Origin: Pedobacter sp. AJM
Lineage (GTDB): Bacteria > Bacteroidota > Bacteroidia > Sphingobacteriales > Sphingobacteriaceae
Assembly: GCF_002197755.1 (NCBI RefSeq)
Contig: NZ_NHOT01000001.1
Span: 434,001 to 498,000, forward strand
Direction of reading: 5' to 3'
Length of the DNA stretch: 64,000 nt
Shown: one piece after another, positions 1 through 9,223 of the stretch
Numbering within the stretch: the first letter of the stretch is position 1
How the letters are laid out: each line of letters starts with the position of its first letter
Notes under the pieces: generated by a model
Told to the model about the DNA's origin: nothing
The model's database searches: none
What the model saw: only the letters and a program-made list of their open reading frames with translations
Translations under genes and position numbers: made by a program

Positions 1-28
1 GGCCGCAAACCATCACTACATTAAAGTT

Positions 29-147
29 TCTGACGCCTTACATTGAAATGGATTTACAGCAGCCCCACATCTATTTCGATGTACAAATATATACAACTAC
101 ACATAGATATGGGTATTAAACTGCTGTCTTGCTTCAACGGCGTCAGA
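29..147. repeat. Imperfect long inverted repeat
   Basis: TCTGACGCC at 29-37 is matched by its exact reverse complement at 139-147. Inside these arms CAGCAG at about 57-62 pairs with CTGCTG at 121-126, and TTGAA/TTCAA also face each other. The whole would fold into an interrupted hairpin of about 119 bp. No reading frame is apparent. It could be a remnant of a small non-autonomous element or a structured RNA; a single copy in this window cannot decide. The remaining bases up to the HTH gene are AT-rich and show nothing else. Confidence 0.4.
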
Positions 148-266
148 TTCTGTAGTTGCAAGACTTTTATTAATACCTAGTTATAATACACGAATATAGC
201 TTTCATTATTTATTATTCCAAATTTGGAATAATAAATATTTAATTATTAAAGTCTTTTTGTCAATA

Positions 267-542
267 ATGGCTGAACAGTATATTGATAAGGAGATTTTAG
301 TACTCATCAGGGCAAGGCTTTGGGAAATTTCTCAGTCGAAAAAAATTACTTTGGAAGATATTCAGGATCGGACTGGCTTCAGCTATAGCCAGGTTTACCG
401 TATTGTGCGGGGAGAAAACAATATTTCAGTTAGTGGCTTGTTTGCCGTATGCAAAGCCCTTGAAGTTCAGCCAGCTGAAGTATTTAATTTTGAAATTGCC
501 ATCCCTAAATATCCAGATGTCAGAAAACAACGGAAAGGGTAA
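267..542 (+). CDS. XRE-family helix-turn-helix protein
   Basis: A 91-residue protein made almost entirely of a lambda-repressor-like (XRE/Cro) DNA-binding domain. The helix-turn-helix runs through ITLEDIQDRTGFSYSQVYRI, followed by the typical GENNISVSGLFAVCKALEV segment, so it is presumably a small transcriptional regulator in the cytoplasm. I chose the ATG at 267; an in-frame TTG at 258 would add three residues. The 3' half (from about 415) lies in a duplicated block whose second copy, at 1575-1702, contains only the end of this gene. The next gene is a broken, convergent oxidoreductase tail. The DNA target cannot be read from the sequence. Confidence 0.8.
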   Translation: MAEQYIDKEILVLIRARLWEISQSKKITLEDIQDRTGFSYSQVYRIVRGENNISVSGLFAVCKALEVQPAEVFNFEIAIPKYPDVRKQRKG

Positions 543-570
543 ATTAAGTAAACCCTATCGATTATAAAAC

Positions 571-891
571 CTATAAGGTTTGTGAACTAAACCGTGCACC
601 GATTACCTGCTCACACAATCCAAAAGATAAAGTCATGCCGTTACCGCCTAAACCATTAATAATGGTTATACCTGGTGCTACTGCCATTACCAGTTCGGTT
701 TCGCCATTTTTCATTTTCGGATACATGCCATTCCAGGTTTGGATGAGGCTGTTATCTTTAAAATGGGTAAAGGTTTTCAAATATTTTATAATCAGCTGGT
801 TGATAAAATCCTTGTCGAAAGGATCATGAACCAGGCCATACTCATGCGAATCGCCAATGGTAATTTCTCCGGTATGTTTTTGGACGGCCAT
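571..891 (-). pseudogene. C-terminal fragment of a DadA-like FAD-dependent oxidoreductase
   Basis: About 100 residues ending in GARFSSQTL are open on the minus strand. The segments HTGEITIGDSHEYG, NGLGGNGMTLSFG and CEQVIGARF resemble the C-terminal end of DadA-type FAD-dependent amine oxidoreductases (TIGR03364-like), which are normally over 350 residues. The whole N-terminal FAD-binding part is missing: similarity ends at the palindrome at 900-920, just upstream of the transposase. I read this as a truncated remnant with no independent function. A near-identical second fragment lies at 1731-2045. Confidence 0.65.
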
Positions 892-899
892 TCCCCTAT

Positions 900-920
900 C
901 GGTTGGTGTCTCACCAACCG
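900..920. repeat. REP-like palindrome 1
   Basis: A 21-bp palindrome with 9-bp arms (CGGTTGGTG/CACCAACCG) around a TCT centre, preceded by TAT and followed by AAA. The same element occurs inverted at 1547-1567 and in the same orientation at 2060-2080. Palindromes 1 and 2 bracket the RAYT gene as an inverted pair. Confidence 0.85.
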
Positions 921-981
921 AAATATTAACCTGAAAAATCCTATATTGCTTTTATTGTCCCTCTAATCTAAAAAAAGTATT

Positions 982-1527
982 ATGAGTATTTTTCACAAAA
1001 GACAGGGACAAATGGATTATAATTATCCTTATTTCTACACAGACACTATCTGCCATTTTGATCACTTACTGGCAGATGATCATTTTAAGATGATTGTTAT
1101 TAATTCTCTTCAGTATCTAACTCAACAGAAATTAATAGAGATTTATGGTTATGTTATTATGCCTAATCATATCCATCTCATCTGGAATATGTTAAAGCTA
1201 AATGGGAAAGAAAGTCCTGCAGCAAGTTTCACAAAATTTACCGCCCATCAATTTAGAAAACATTTAATAACTCATTCACCAAATTTACTTAAGAAATATA
1301 GATCAATAAAAGAAGACCGTAACTACCAGTTTTGGAAGCGAGACCCTTTGGCTATCCCCTTAAGTTCTGAAGGTATATTAATTCAGAAATTAGATTATAT
1401 ACATGAAAATCCAACTAAGGAAAAATGGAATTTATGCGAATCTATAGAAGATTATACCTGGAGTAGTGCTGGTTTTTATGAAAACGGGATTGATAATTTT
1501 AAAATACTTACTCATTTTAGAGATTAA
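982..1527 (+). CDS. REP-associated tyrosine transposase (RAYT, Y1_Tnp family)
   Basis: A 181-residue Y1-type (HUH) transposase. The HUH motif is in GYVIMPNHIHLIW (His63, His65), and the catalytic tyrosine is Tyr139 in LDYIHENP, the usual RAYT arrangement of tyrosine followed by IHxNP. The C-terminal YTWSSAGFY is also typical. Enzymes of this family cut and join single-stranded REP palindromes. Consistent with that, palindromes with GGTTGGTG arms flank the gene in inverted orientation at 900-920 and 1547-1567. The ATG at 982 gives a full-length protein. The gene looks intact and could still act on the REP-like copies in trans. Confidence 0.9.
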   Translation: MSIFHKRQGQMDYNYPYFYTDTICHFDHLLADDHFKMIVINSLQYLTQQKLIEIYGYVIMPNHIHLIWNMLKLNGKESPAASFTKFTAHQFRKHLITHSPNLLKKYRSIKEDRNYQFWKRDPLAIPLSSEGILIQKLDYIHENPTKEKWNLCESIEDYTWSSAGFYENGIDNFKILTHFRD

Positions 1528-1546
1528 TTGAAGCGGTGTCGGGTTT

Positions 1547-1567
1547 CGGTTGGTGAGACACCAACCG
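1547..1567. repeat. REP-like palindrome 2 (inverted copy)
   Basis: The exact reverse complement of palindromes 1 and 3, including its flanks (TTT before, ATA after). It lies 20 bp behind the RAYT stop codon. It closes the inverted pair around the transposase and also opens a second inverted pair (with 2060-2080) around the second copy of the duplicated block. Confidence 0.85.
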
Positions 1568-1574
1568 ATAGGCT

Positions 1575-1702
1575 AAAACAATATTTCAGTTAGTGGCTTG
1601 TTTGCCGTATGCAAGGCACTTGAAGTTCAGCCAGCTGAAGTATTGAATTTTGAAATTGCCATCCCTAAATATCCAGATGTCAGAAAACAACGGAAAGGGT
1701 AA
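1575..1702 (+). pseudogene. 3' fragment of the XRE-family gene (duplicate)
   Basis: A repeat of the last 128 bases of the HTH gene at 267-542, including its stop codon, with a few substitutions and no gaps. There is no start codon or DNA-binding helix, so it is not a gene. It begins seven bases after palindrome 2, which marks the junction of the duplication. Confidence 0.85.
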
Positions 1703-1730
1703 ATCAAGTAAACCTTACAGATTATAAAAC

Positions 1731-2045
1731 CTACAAGGTTTGTGAACTAAACCGTGCACCGATTACCTGCTCACACAATCCAAAAGATAAAGTCATGCCG
1801 TTACCACCTAAACCATTAATGATGGTTACACCCGGTGCTATCGCTATAACCAGTTCGGTTTCGCCGTTTTTCATTTTCGGATAAATGCCATTCCAGGTTT
1901 GGATGATGCTGTTATCTTTAAAATGAGTAAAGGTTTTCAAATATTTTATAATCAGCTGGTTGATAAAATCCTTGTCGAAAGGATCATAAACCAGGCCATA
2001 CTCATGCGAATCGCCGATGGTAATTTCTCCGGTATGGTTTTGGGC
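1731..2045 (-). pseudogene. C-terminal fragment of a DadA-like oxidoreductase (duplicate)
   Basis: The second copy of the truncated FAD-oxidoreductase tail, with the same HTGEITIGDSHEYG and NGLGGNGMTLSFG segments and the same end in FSSQTL. The open frame continues to 2147, but that extension is translation through the palindrome and is not part of the family. Both copies break at the same palindrome, so the truncation came before the duplication. Confidence 0.65.
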
Positions 2046-2059
2046 GACCATTCCCCTAT

Positions 2060-2080
2060 CGGTTGGTGTCTCACCAACCG
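2060..2080. repeat. REP-like palindrome 3
   Basis: The same sequence and orientation as palindrome 1. A degenerate half (GTGAGACACCACC) follows at about 2101-2113, suggesting an older decayed copy. Confidence 0.85.
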
Positions 2081-2293
2081 AAACATCCAACTCCCCATTC
2101 GTGAGACACCACCAGAAATATCTACCTACATGTTCGTAAGATATCAAGAAAAATATTGATAAATCAGAAATCTTTAATTTAACATCTATTCAAAAATTGA
2201 ATAATTTCTAAACCATTTCATAATATAAAATCATCATCAGCTTAACACTACAATAACACCTTTGCGGTCAGATAACAAATCAAAAAACTGATC

Positions 2294-5200
2294 ATGATTA
2301 AAAATTTACTAATTGCAGTGATGCTGTTTCTATGCTATACCACGAACTCGGTAATGGCACAAACCACACAAGCATCAATTTCCGGAATTGTGACGGATGA
2401 ACAAAAGAAACCAATCCCAGGCGTTTCTGTACAAATTAAAAACAACTCTACTGGTTTTACCACCAGAACATCTACCAATGCCCAGGGAGAATATACATTT
2501 AAAGAACTTCCTTTGGGCGGGCCTTATACAGTTAAAGCTATTTATATCGGTTATGCAGAGCAAAACAGAACAGGCTACATGCTTAATCAAGGTGATGCAG
2601 TGTCGGTAGCGATTAACATGCAAGAGACTGCTCAAAACCTAGATGGTGTAGAAATCAACGGTTCTTCATTAAGAAATAAAGTTCAGCAATTTGGGGCTTC
2701 AACAGAAATTTCATCAAAAACGATGAATATTTTACCTGTAAACGGCCGTAACTTCTCCAGCTTAACAGATTTATCGCCTTTAGCAGGGCCTGCCGGGATT
2801 GCTGGTCAATTGGGTTCTTCTACCAACTTTACTATTGATGGTATGACGGCCAAAAACCCTACATCTGCTGGTAGTACAACCAGCAGGAGCGGTGCACCAT
2901 ACTCGATCTCTATCGAAAGTGTGCGTGAGTTTAAAGTGGTAACCAACCAGTACGACGTAAGTTTAGGTCGTTCAGGTGGTGGTACCATCAGTGCAGTAAC
3001 AAAATCCGGAACGAATGAAGTTACAGGTAGTGCATTTGCATATAATAGGGCTGATTTCTTAGCAAGCAAATATGATATCAGAGGAAACAAAAGAGTTAAC
3101 GATTTCTCTACTTATCAATATGGATTTAGCTTAGGTGGGCCAATCATAAAAGATAAATTGCACTATTTTGCCGTTTGGGATCATCAGAGAGATTCCCGTC
3201 CATTGATTATTGCTGATATCAATTCACCAGCAGATGAAGCCCGTTTCAATGTTACCAATGCATCATTAAATAACTTTTTAACGGTTGCCAGAAATAAATA
3301 CGGTGTAGCGAATACGCCTCAGTATGGTTCTTTCGACAAAAAAAGAGGAACTGATGCCGGTTTCTTACGTTTAGATTGGCAAATTGATGATAAGAACTTA
3401 TTAACGGTTAGAGATAATTACACCAATGATAGAAATCCACTTGGTTTAGCAGATAATACAGCTATAAATTTTTACGAAAGCTACGGAAATGATAAAAATG
3501 TTGACAATAGCTTGTTAGCCACTTTGCGTTCAACCATCAACAGTAAAGTAACCAACGAGTTAAAAGTACAGCATTTGTATACCTATCAGGCCAGTACACA
3601 GAATGATGAATTATCTTATGCCATTCCAAGAGCTGTTGTCAATAATGTTCCTTCAACTTTATCAAATGGTAGCAATGTAACTACCGCAATCCAAATTGGC
3701 GGACACCGTTTCGGACAGGAAGGCTTTACCAATAACGTTTTCCAGTTGGTAGATAATATCTATTACAATACTGATAAGATTAAATACACTTTTGGCGTGG
3801 ATATTATGTACACCCGTGCAAAATCATTGTATGGCAGTGAAGTAAATGGAAGGTTTGAATTTACCAATTCGGGTACAACAGCAGCAGGGAATTTTCAAAA
3901 CTCTGTAGAAAATTTCAATAATTTAATCCCTAACCGCTATTACAGAGAAGTGCCACTAGTTGCAGATCCTACGGTTAATGGAAATTTATTAAACTCAGCC
4001 ATTTACGGCCAAATGCAAACCAAACTGGGTAAAGGTTTAGATTTTACAGGAGGATTGCGTTTAGATTATAGCAGATACCCAACATCGCCCCTGAATCAAC
4101 AATTGTTTGATGCAATAGGTGTGAGAACTGATCATAAATTAAAGCAATTTTTAATTCAACCACGTATTCAGTTAAATTGGGATGTTAATGAAAAACATAC
4201 TGATTATGTACGTTTAGGAGCAGGTATTTTCGGATCTGATGTAAACAACTATGTTACCATTAACAATTTAACTTTTGATGGACAACATTTTGGAACTGTT
4301 GATGTAACCACCAACATACCTACACCTAATTTTGCCGGCTACAGAAACGGTACAGTTAGCGCACCAACACTACCATCAGCACAAGTTCAAACTATAAATA
4401 CCTATGCTGATGACGCCAAGCTACCAGTGGTATATAAAGCCAACCTATCATACAACAAATTAATAAATGATAAAATACGTATTGGCATTACGGGCTATGC
4501 AACATTAGCTCGTAATAATTACATGTATGTGGATAGAAACATGGCTGCAACACCATATTTCACCTTAGCAAATGAAGGAAACAGAGGTGTATTTGTACCG
4601 TCTATTCCATCAAATGGAGTTGCAGACTGGAAAACCGGAAGATTAACTACCAATACATTTGGTCGCGTATTAGAGCTAAACAGTAAAGGCAAGGTAAATC
4701 AGTTTGCTGTAGTTATTGATGGAACCTGGAGATACTCTGATGATGGCGAAATCTCAGCAAGTTATACTTGGAACGATGCTAAAGATAATACCTCATATAA
4801 TGGTAACGTAGCCAATTCAGCAACACTTTCTTTACCAGTGGTTGATGATCCAAGAAACTTAAGCAAAATGACCTATTCAAATGGTCAGTTCCGTAATAAA
4901 GTAGTGGTTTACGGTACATTACCATCATTCTATGGCATTAAAGCAGGTATACGTTATTCTGCAATTGGGGGTACCAGATATAGTTTACTTTCAGGCGGTA
5001 ACACTAACGGTGATTTTGTTTCAACGAATGACTTAGCTTTTATTTTTGACAGAAACAATCCTAATGTGCCAGCTAACGTTCGCAATGGTATACAAGCCTT
5101 GTTAGATAACCCTGCTGCAAGCCAAAGCTTAAAAGATTATATACTAAAATATGAAGGTACATTTGCTGAGCGTAATGGCGGTATTAATGGCTTCTATGGT

Positions 5201-5518
5201 ACGATTGATTTAAGACTAGCTTACCAGATTAAATTTGGCAACAAGAAAAAACAGACACTTGAAGTTTCTGGAGATTTATTTAACGTAGCCAACTTATTTA
5301 AGAAAACCTGGGGTACTTCAGAAACCTTAGGCACACAAGCCATCTACGGTTTAGGTGTAGCAGAAGTAAAAGATAATGCAGGCAATGTTATTACACCTGC
5401 GTTAACCAATTATGATACAACTAAACGTCAGTTTAACTACCGCATCAACAACACCGGTATTGTAACGCCGTCCGGTAACCCTTGGCAGGCGCAAATCGGT
5501 TTGAGATACGGATTTTAG
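2294..5518 (+). CDS. Oar-like TonB-dependent outer-membrane receptor
   Basis: A 1074-residue outer-membrane protein. Residues 1-22 form a signal peptide ending VMAQ. A carboxypeptidase-regulatory-like beta domain follows (about 25-115, with ISGIVTDEQKKPIPGVSV), then a plug domain (about 120-250, with LPVNGRNFSSL) and a long beta-barrel ending in an aromatic residue (LRYGF). The layout matches Oar-type TonB-dependent receptors, which take up large or unknown substrates using energy from TonB. No SusD partner or hydrolase is adjacent, so the substrate cannot be inferred. A strong terminator follows at 5556. The 134-base gap in front is AT-rich and presumably holds the promoter. Confidence 0.9.
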   Translation: MIKNLLIAVMLFLCYTTNSVMAQTTQASISGIVTDEQKKPIPGVSVQIKNNSTGFTTRTSTNAQGEYTFKELPLGGPYTVKAIYIGYAEQNRTGYMLNQGDAVSVAINMQETAQNLDGVEINGSSLRNKVQQFGASTEISSKTMNILPVNGRNFSSLTDLSPLAGPAGIAGQLGSSTNFTIDGMTAKNPTSAGSTTSRSGAPYSISIESVREFKVVTNQYDVSLGRSGGGTISAVTKSGTNEVTGSAFAYNRADFLASKYDIRGNKRVNDFSTYQYGFSLGGPIIKDKLHYFAVWDHQRDSRPLIIADINSPADEARFNVTNASLNNFLTVARNKYGVANTPQYGSFDKKRGTDAGFLRLDWQIDDKNLLTVRDNYTNDRNPLGLADNTAINFYESYGNDKNVDNSLLATLRSTINSKVTNELKVQHLYTYQASTQNDELSYAIPRAVVNNVPSTLSNGSNVTTAIQIGGHRFGQEGFTNNVFQLVDNIYYNTDKIKYTFGVDIMYTRAKSLYGSEVNGRFEFTNSGTTAAGNFQNSVENFNNLIPNRYYREVPLVADPTVNGNLLNSAIYGQMQTKLGKGLDFTGGLRLDYSRYPTSPLNQQLFDAIGVRTDHKLKQFLIQPRIQLNWDVNEKHTDYVRLGAGIFGSDVNNYVTINNLTFDGQHFGTVDVTTNIPTPNFAGYRNGTVSAPTLPSAQVQTINTYADDAKLPVVYKANLSYNKLINDKIRIGITGYATLARNNYMYVDRNMAATPYFTLANEGNRGVFVPSIPSNGVADWKTGRLTTNTFGRVLELNSKGKVNQFAVVIDGTWRYSDDGEISASYTWNDAKDNTSYNGNVANSATLSLPVVDDPRNLSKMTYSNGQFRNKVVVYGTLPSFYGIKAGIRYSAIGGTRYSLLSGGNTNGDFVSTNDLAFIFDRNNPNVPANVRNGIQALLDNPAASQSLKDYILKYEGTFAERNGGINGFYGTIDLRLAYQIKFGNKKKQTLEVSGDLFNVANLFKKTWGTSETLGTQAIYGLGVAEVKDNAGNVITPALTNYDTTKRQFNYRINNTGIVTPSGNPWQAQIGLRYGF

Positions 5519-5555
5519 TCACTGAAAGATACCCTGTATCTTTCCAAAAAGTCAT

Positions 5556-5593
5556 AAAAAAAGGGAATGGATTTTAATCCATTCCCTTTTTTT
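5556..5593 (+). terminator. Rho-independent terminator after the TonB receptor
   Basis: An 18-bp perfect inverted repeat, rich in A on the left and T on the right (core GGGAATGGATT/AATCCATTCCC). It ends 30 bases before the ABC transporter start, so it separates the two transcripts. Confidence 0.85.
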
Positions 5594-5622
5594 ATGTTTG
5601 TACAATAAACAACAAAACTTTA

Positions 5623-7374
5623 ATGGGATTATTATTAGACTACCTGAAAAACCACAAGTGGATTGTGGCTTTGGCTTTATTGCTGGCGGGTTTCAATATT
5701 GGCTTTTCACTTTTAGATCCATATATCACCGGAAGAATTCTGGACCGTTTCATCAATCAAAAAGACAAATTAACCTATGCCCAATACCTTTGGGGCTCGC
5801 TGGGCTTAATTGGTTTAGCCATTGGTGCAGCCATGGTTTCAAGAATAGCCAAGAACTTTCAGGATTACTTTACAAGCGTAATTGTACAGAAAGTGGGTGC
5901 TAAAATGTATGCTGACGGTTTGCAGCACTCTTTAAAATTACCTTACCAGGTTTTTGAAGATCAGCGCAGTGGCGAAACTTTGGGCATTTTACAGAAAGTC
6001 CGCTTAGATTCTGAAAAGTTTATCACCTCTTTCATCAGTATCTTATTTGTAAGCTTAATCGGGATGATCTTTGTAATCGTTTATTCCGTTTCTATCAGTT
6101 ATAAGGTTACTTTGGTTTATTTTACAGCTATCCCAATTATTAGTTTTGTCAGCTGGTTTTTAAGTCGGAAAATTAAAACCATTCAACGTTCTATTGTTGG
6201 TGAAACAACCGCTTTGGCAGGTTCTACTACAGAATCATTAAGAAATATTGAACTGGTTAAAAGTTTGGGCCTGGCCAACCAGGAAATTGAACGGTTAAAC
6301 AAAACCACTTATAAAATTTTAGGCCTTGAACTCAAAAAAGTGAAATATGTCCGCAGTATGAGTTTTGTTCAGGGTACCACAGTTAACCTGGTTAGAAGCA
6401 CCATGATTCTGGTCCTGCTACTACTTATTTTCGATAATGCTATCACTGCTGGCCAGTATTTAACATTCCTTTTTTACTCTTTCTTCCTTTTCGGACCACT
6501 GCAGGAGCTCGGAAATGTGATTTTAGCCTGGCGCGAGGCGGAAGTGTCTTTAGGAAACTTTAAAAAAATTCTGAGCACGCCAATTGATAAAAAACCTGAA
6601 AACCCGATCTCCATTCAAAAAATTAAAGATTTAACATTTAGCACTGTCGGTTTTAAACATCAAACGGCTAATAGAAATGCTTTGGAAAATATTTCCTTCA
6701 AAACCCATAACGGTCAAACCATAGCCTTTGTTGGTCCTTCGGGTTCGGGAAAAACAACTTTAGTAAAACTTTTAGTAGGTTTATATCAGCCCAAAGAAGG
6801 AGAAATTTTATATAACGGAATACCAAGCAAAGAGATTGATCTTGACGCTTTGCGTGAGAAAATCGGTTTTGTAACGCAAGACACACAACTGTTCTCAGGC
6901 ACCATCAGGGAGAACTTACTTTTTGTAAATCCGAATGCAACAGACGAACAATGTTTTCAGGTATTGAATCAGGCAGCTTGTCAAACTTTACTGGCCAGGG
7001 CTGACAAAGGCTTAGATTCATTAATTGGTGAAGGTGGCGTGAAGGTTTCCGGTGGTGAAAAACAACGTTTATCAATTGCCAGAGCATTGTTGCGCCAACC
7101 CGATATTTTAGTTTTTGATGAAGCCACTTCTTCATTGGATTCTATTACAGAAGAGGAAATAACCAAAACCATTCGTTCCGTTTCGAATTTAACTGATCAT
7201 ATCACTATTTTAATTGCACATCGTTTATCAACCATTAAACATGCTGATGTGATTTACGTTTTGGAGAAAGGCCATATCATTGAACAAGGCAAACATGAAG
7301 CCTTAATTGCCCAAAATGGTTTGTATCAGGCCATGTGGCGCCAACAAATTGGCGAAAGGATTGTTGAAGCTTAA
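5623..7374 (+). CDS. ABC transporter, fused permease and ATPase (type IV exporter)
   Basis: A 583-residue half-transporter of the MsbA/MDR type. The first 300 residues or so contain about six membrane segments (for example near 15-35, 60-80, 130-180 and 250-280). The nucleotide-binding domain has Walker A GPSGSGKTT (about 371), signature VSGGEKQR (about 476), Walker B ILVFDEA (about 494) and the His switch IAHRLST (about 531). Proteins of this kind export lipids, peptides or drugs as dimers in the inner membrane. The substrate is not evident. The small PLDc_N-domain gene begins 14 bases downstream and may be co-transcribed. Confidence 0.92.
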   Translation: MGLLLDYLKNHKWIVALALLLAGFNIGFSLLDPYITGRILDRFINQKDKLTYAQYLWGSLGLIGLAIGAAMVSRIAKNFQDYFTSVIVQKVGAKMYADGLQHSLKLPYQVFEDQRSGETLGILQKVRLDSEKFITSFISILFVSLIGMIFVIVYSVSISYKVTLVYFTAIPIISFVSWFLSRKIKTIQRSIVGETTALAGSTTESLRNIELVKSLGLANQEIERLNKTTYKILGLELKKVKYVRSMSFVQGTTVNLVRSTMILVLLLLIFDNAITAGQYLTFLFYSFFLFGPLQELGNVILAWREAEVSLGNFKKILSTPIDKKPENPISIQKIKDLTFSTVGFKHQTANRNALENISFKTHNGQTIAFVGPSGSGKTTLVKLLVGLYQPKEGEILYNGIPSKEIDLDALREKIGFVTQDTQLFSGTIRENLLFVNPNATDEQCFQVLNQAACQTLLARADKGLDSLIGEGGVKVSGGEKQRLSIARALLRQPDILVFDEATSSLDSITEEEITKTIRSVSNLTDHITILIAHRLSTIKHADVIYVLEKGHIIEQGKHEALIAQNGLYQAMWRQQIGERIVEA

Positions 7375-7388
7375 TAAATCTTCGTCAT

Positions 7389-7604
7389 ATGTTATTAGCA
7401 CAAGTAGAAAGCAATCAAATAGCGATCATTATCATTATTGCCGCAATACTATGGCTGGCATTTATAATCATAACCTTATATCACTTATCAAGAAATACCA
7501 ATATGCTTTTTCCGGTTAAAGCACTTTGGTTTATTATTATCCTGTTCGCCCCGTTTATAGGATCAATCGCTTATTTAGTTTGGGGTAAGAATAGAAAGTT
7601 TTAA
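7389..7604 (+). CDS. Small membrane protein with PLDc_N domain
   Basis: A 71-residue protein with two hydrophobic segments (about 10-32 and 43-65) and the C-terminal LVWGKNRKF. The pattern of a second helix starting KALWFIIILFAPFIGSIAYLVWG fits the phospholipase D-nuclease N-terminal (PLDc_N) membrane domain, common as a stand-alone small protein in Bacteroidota. Its function is unknown. It follows the ABC transporter by 14 bases, suggesting one transcript. Confidence 0.75.
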   Translation: MLLAQVESNQIAIIIIIAAILWLAFIIITLYHLSRNTNMLFPVKALWFIIILFAPFIGSIAYLVWGKNRKF

Positions 7605-7770
7605 ACTTTTTTTGCAATTGATTTTAAGAGGCTGGTATTATTAATTGAAATGTTATACCGGGCCTGTTGAAGAACTTATAACAGTATTTTGACAGGCTAT
7701 CATTGACGTAATTGCTGAATAAATTAACCCTCAACATGACAAGTCTAGATAGAATACAGCCTTTCAAAAA

Positions 7771-9057
7771 CTAAACCGCATTCGCAGTTTGTTCATTAAT
7801 ATCCTGCAAGCTTAGCTTCGTTAATGATTTAGTTTTTAACCAGGTAACAAATGCAATTCCAATCGTCATGCTGCCACCAAAAACAACTGCTGGAACCAGG
7901 GTTAATAATTTAGCAGACAAACCTGATTCAAACTCTCCAATTTCATTAGATGAACCAATAAACATACTGTTTACGGCAGAAACCCGCCCACGCATTTCAT
8001 CAGGTGTAAGCAATTGCATGATGGTTTGACGGATGATCACACTAACGCTATCAAATGATCCTTCCAAAAACAAGAAGAATAGGGTGAAGTAAAAGTTTCT
8101 TGAAAGCCCATAACAAATAATACTGAGCCCAAATCCGGTAACTGCAATTAATAAATTACGCCAGGGTTTTCCCATAGGCGAAAATCTGGTCATCAGCAGC
8201 ATGGTGATTACAGCACCTGAAGATGCCGCACCACGCATCATCCCTAAACCAAATGATCCCAAATGAAATACATCTTTTGCAAAGATGGGCAATAGTGCTA
8301 CAGCACCACCAAAAAATACAGAGAAGAGGTCAAGGCTCATTGCCCAGACCATCATCTTGGTTTTAAATACAAATTGAATTCCTTCTTTTAAACTATGAAA
8401 GATATTTTCCTTTGGAACATATTTTGAAGGGTGTTTTTTTAATGTGAAGATGCAAATTAAGGAGATAGAAACCAGGATAACAATCACACTATAAGCTGCA
8501 GTAATACCCCATAACCAATTGACCAGACCTCCTGTTAAAGGGCCGATAATGGTGGCTAACTGCCAGGTACTACTGCTCCAGGTACTGGAATTGGGGTATA
8601 ATTCCTTAGGTACAATTTCGGCCATTAATGAGAATGTTGCCGGACCAAAAAAACCTCGTGCGATACCAATACAAAAGACTAGGCTATACATCACGAGTAC
8701 GATCAAATCTTCTTTAAGGTGAAGGTACCGGCTGGTAATGATCAGCATTAAAACCGAAGCCAGCCAAACACCAGAGAAAATTTTAATCAGTAAGCCACGC
8801 TTTTCACTTTTATCAGCAATGTAACCGCCATAAAGTGCAATTCCGATAGCAGGAATAGCTTCACATAGTCCTACCAACCCCAACTTTAGCGGATCATGAG
8901 TTAAATCATAAATATGATAACCGATAACAACTGCCTGCATCTGGTAAGCCAGTGTAAAAAAAAATCGCATCCCCAGAAAGGACCGAAATTCTTTATAACG
9001 CAATGCGGCGAATGGATCTGGTTTAACGATTACGGAGTTAGAATTTGAATCTGACAC
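7771..9057 (-). CDS. MFS transporter (EntS-like)
   Basis: A major-facilitator permease of about 428 residues with about 12 hydrophobic segments. It starts DPFAALRYKEFRSFL and has the MFS loop motif GGYIADKSEKR between helices 2 and 3. The overall pattern resembles the MFS_3/EntS branch of drug and siderophore exporters. The open frame extends to 9195, but the extra 46 residues look non-coding, so I placed the start at the GTG at 9057 (VSDSNSNSV). No ATG exists before the first helix. It converges on the PLDc_N gene across 166 bases in which I see no clear terminator. The substrate is unknown. Confidence 0.85.
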   Translation of the reverse strand: MSDSNSNSVIVKPDPFAALRYKEFRSFLGMRFFFTLAYQMQAVVIGYHIYDLTHDPLKLGLVGLCEAIPAIGIALYGGYIADKSEKRGLLIKIFSGVWLASVLMLIITSRYLHLKEDLIVLVMYSLVFCIGIARGFFGPATFSLMAEIVPKELYPNSSTWSSSTWQLATIIGPLTGGLVNWLWGITAAYSVIVILVSISLICIFTLKKHPSKYVPKENIFHSLKEGIQFVFKTKMMVWAMSLDLFSVFFGGAVALLPIFAKDVFHLGSFGLGMMRGAASSGAVITMLLMTRFSPMGKPWRNLLIAVTGFGLSIICYGLSRNFYFTLFFLFLEGSFDSVSVIIRQTIMQLLTPDEMRGRVSAVNSMFIGSSNEIGEFESGLSAKLLTLVPAVVFGGSMTIGIAFVTWLKTKSLTKLSLQDINEQTANAV

Positions 9058-9223
9058 GGAGAAGAGTTTATCTGCAAAATTAAGCTTTGAAATGGAATTA
9101 TTGGAATAGATAAATACTGAAAATAGATTATTTTGCAGATAAGTTCGTGAGGCGTAGCACAGGTTAGCCGGTAAATTAAATGCATAAACATGCAACCTTA
9201 CTAAATTCCCGCCTTACCTGAAT

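Larger units (their letters stand above)
415..927. repeat. Direct repeat, copy A (HTH tail + oxidoreductase tail + REP)
   Basis: This block recurs at 1575-2087 with an unchanging offset of 1,160 bp, meaning no insertions or deletions, and by eye about 95% identity. It contains the 3' part of the HTH gene, the convergent C-terminal fragment of a FAD oxidoreductase, and the 21-bp palindrome at 900-920. The RAYT gene and an inverted copy of the palindrome lie between the two copies. Confidence 0.9.
1575..2087. repeat. Direct repeat, copy B
   Basis: The second copy of the block at 415-927, with a constant offset of 1,160 bp. It is bounded exactly by inverted REP-like palindromes (1547-1567 and 2060-2080), so it has the form of a cargo segment between two inverted REPs. 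Confidence 0.9.
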
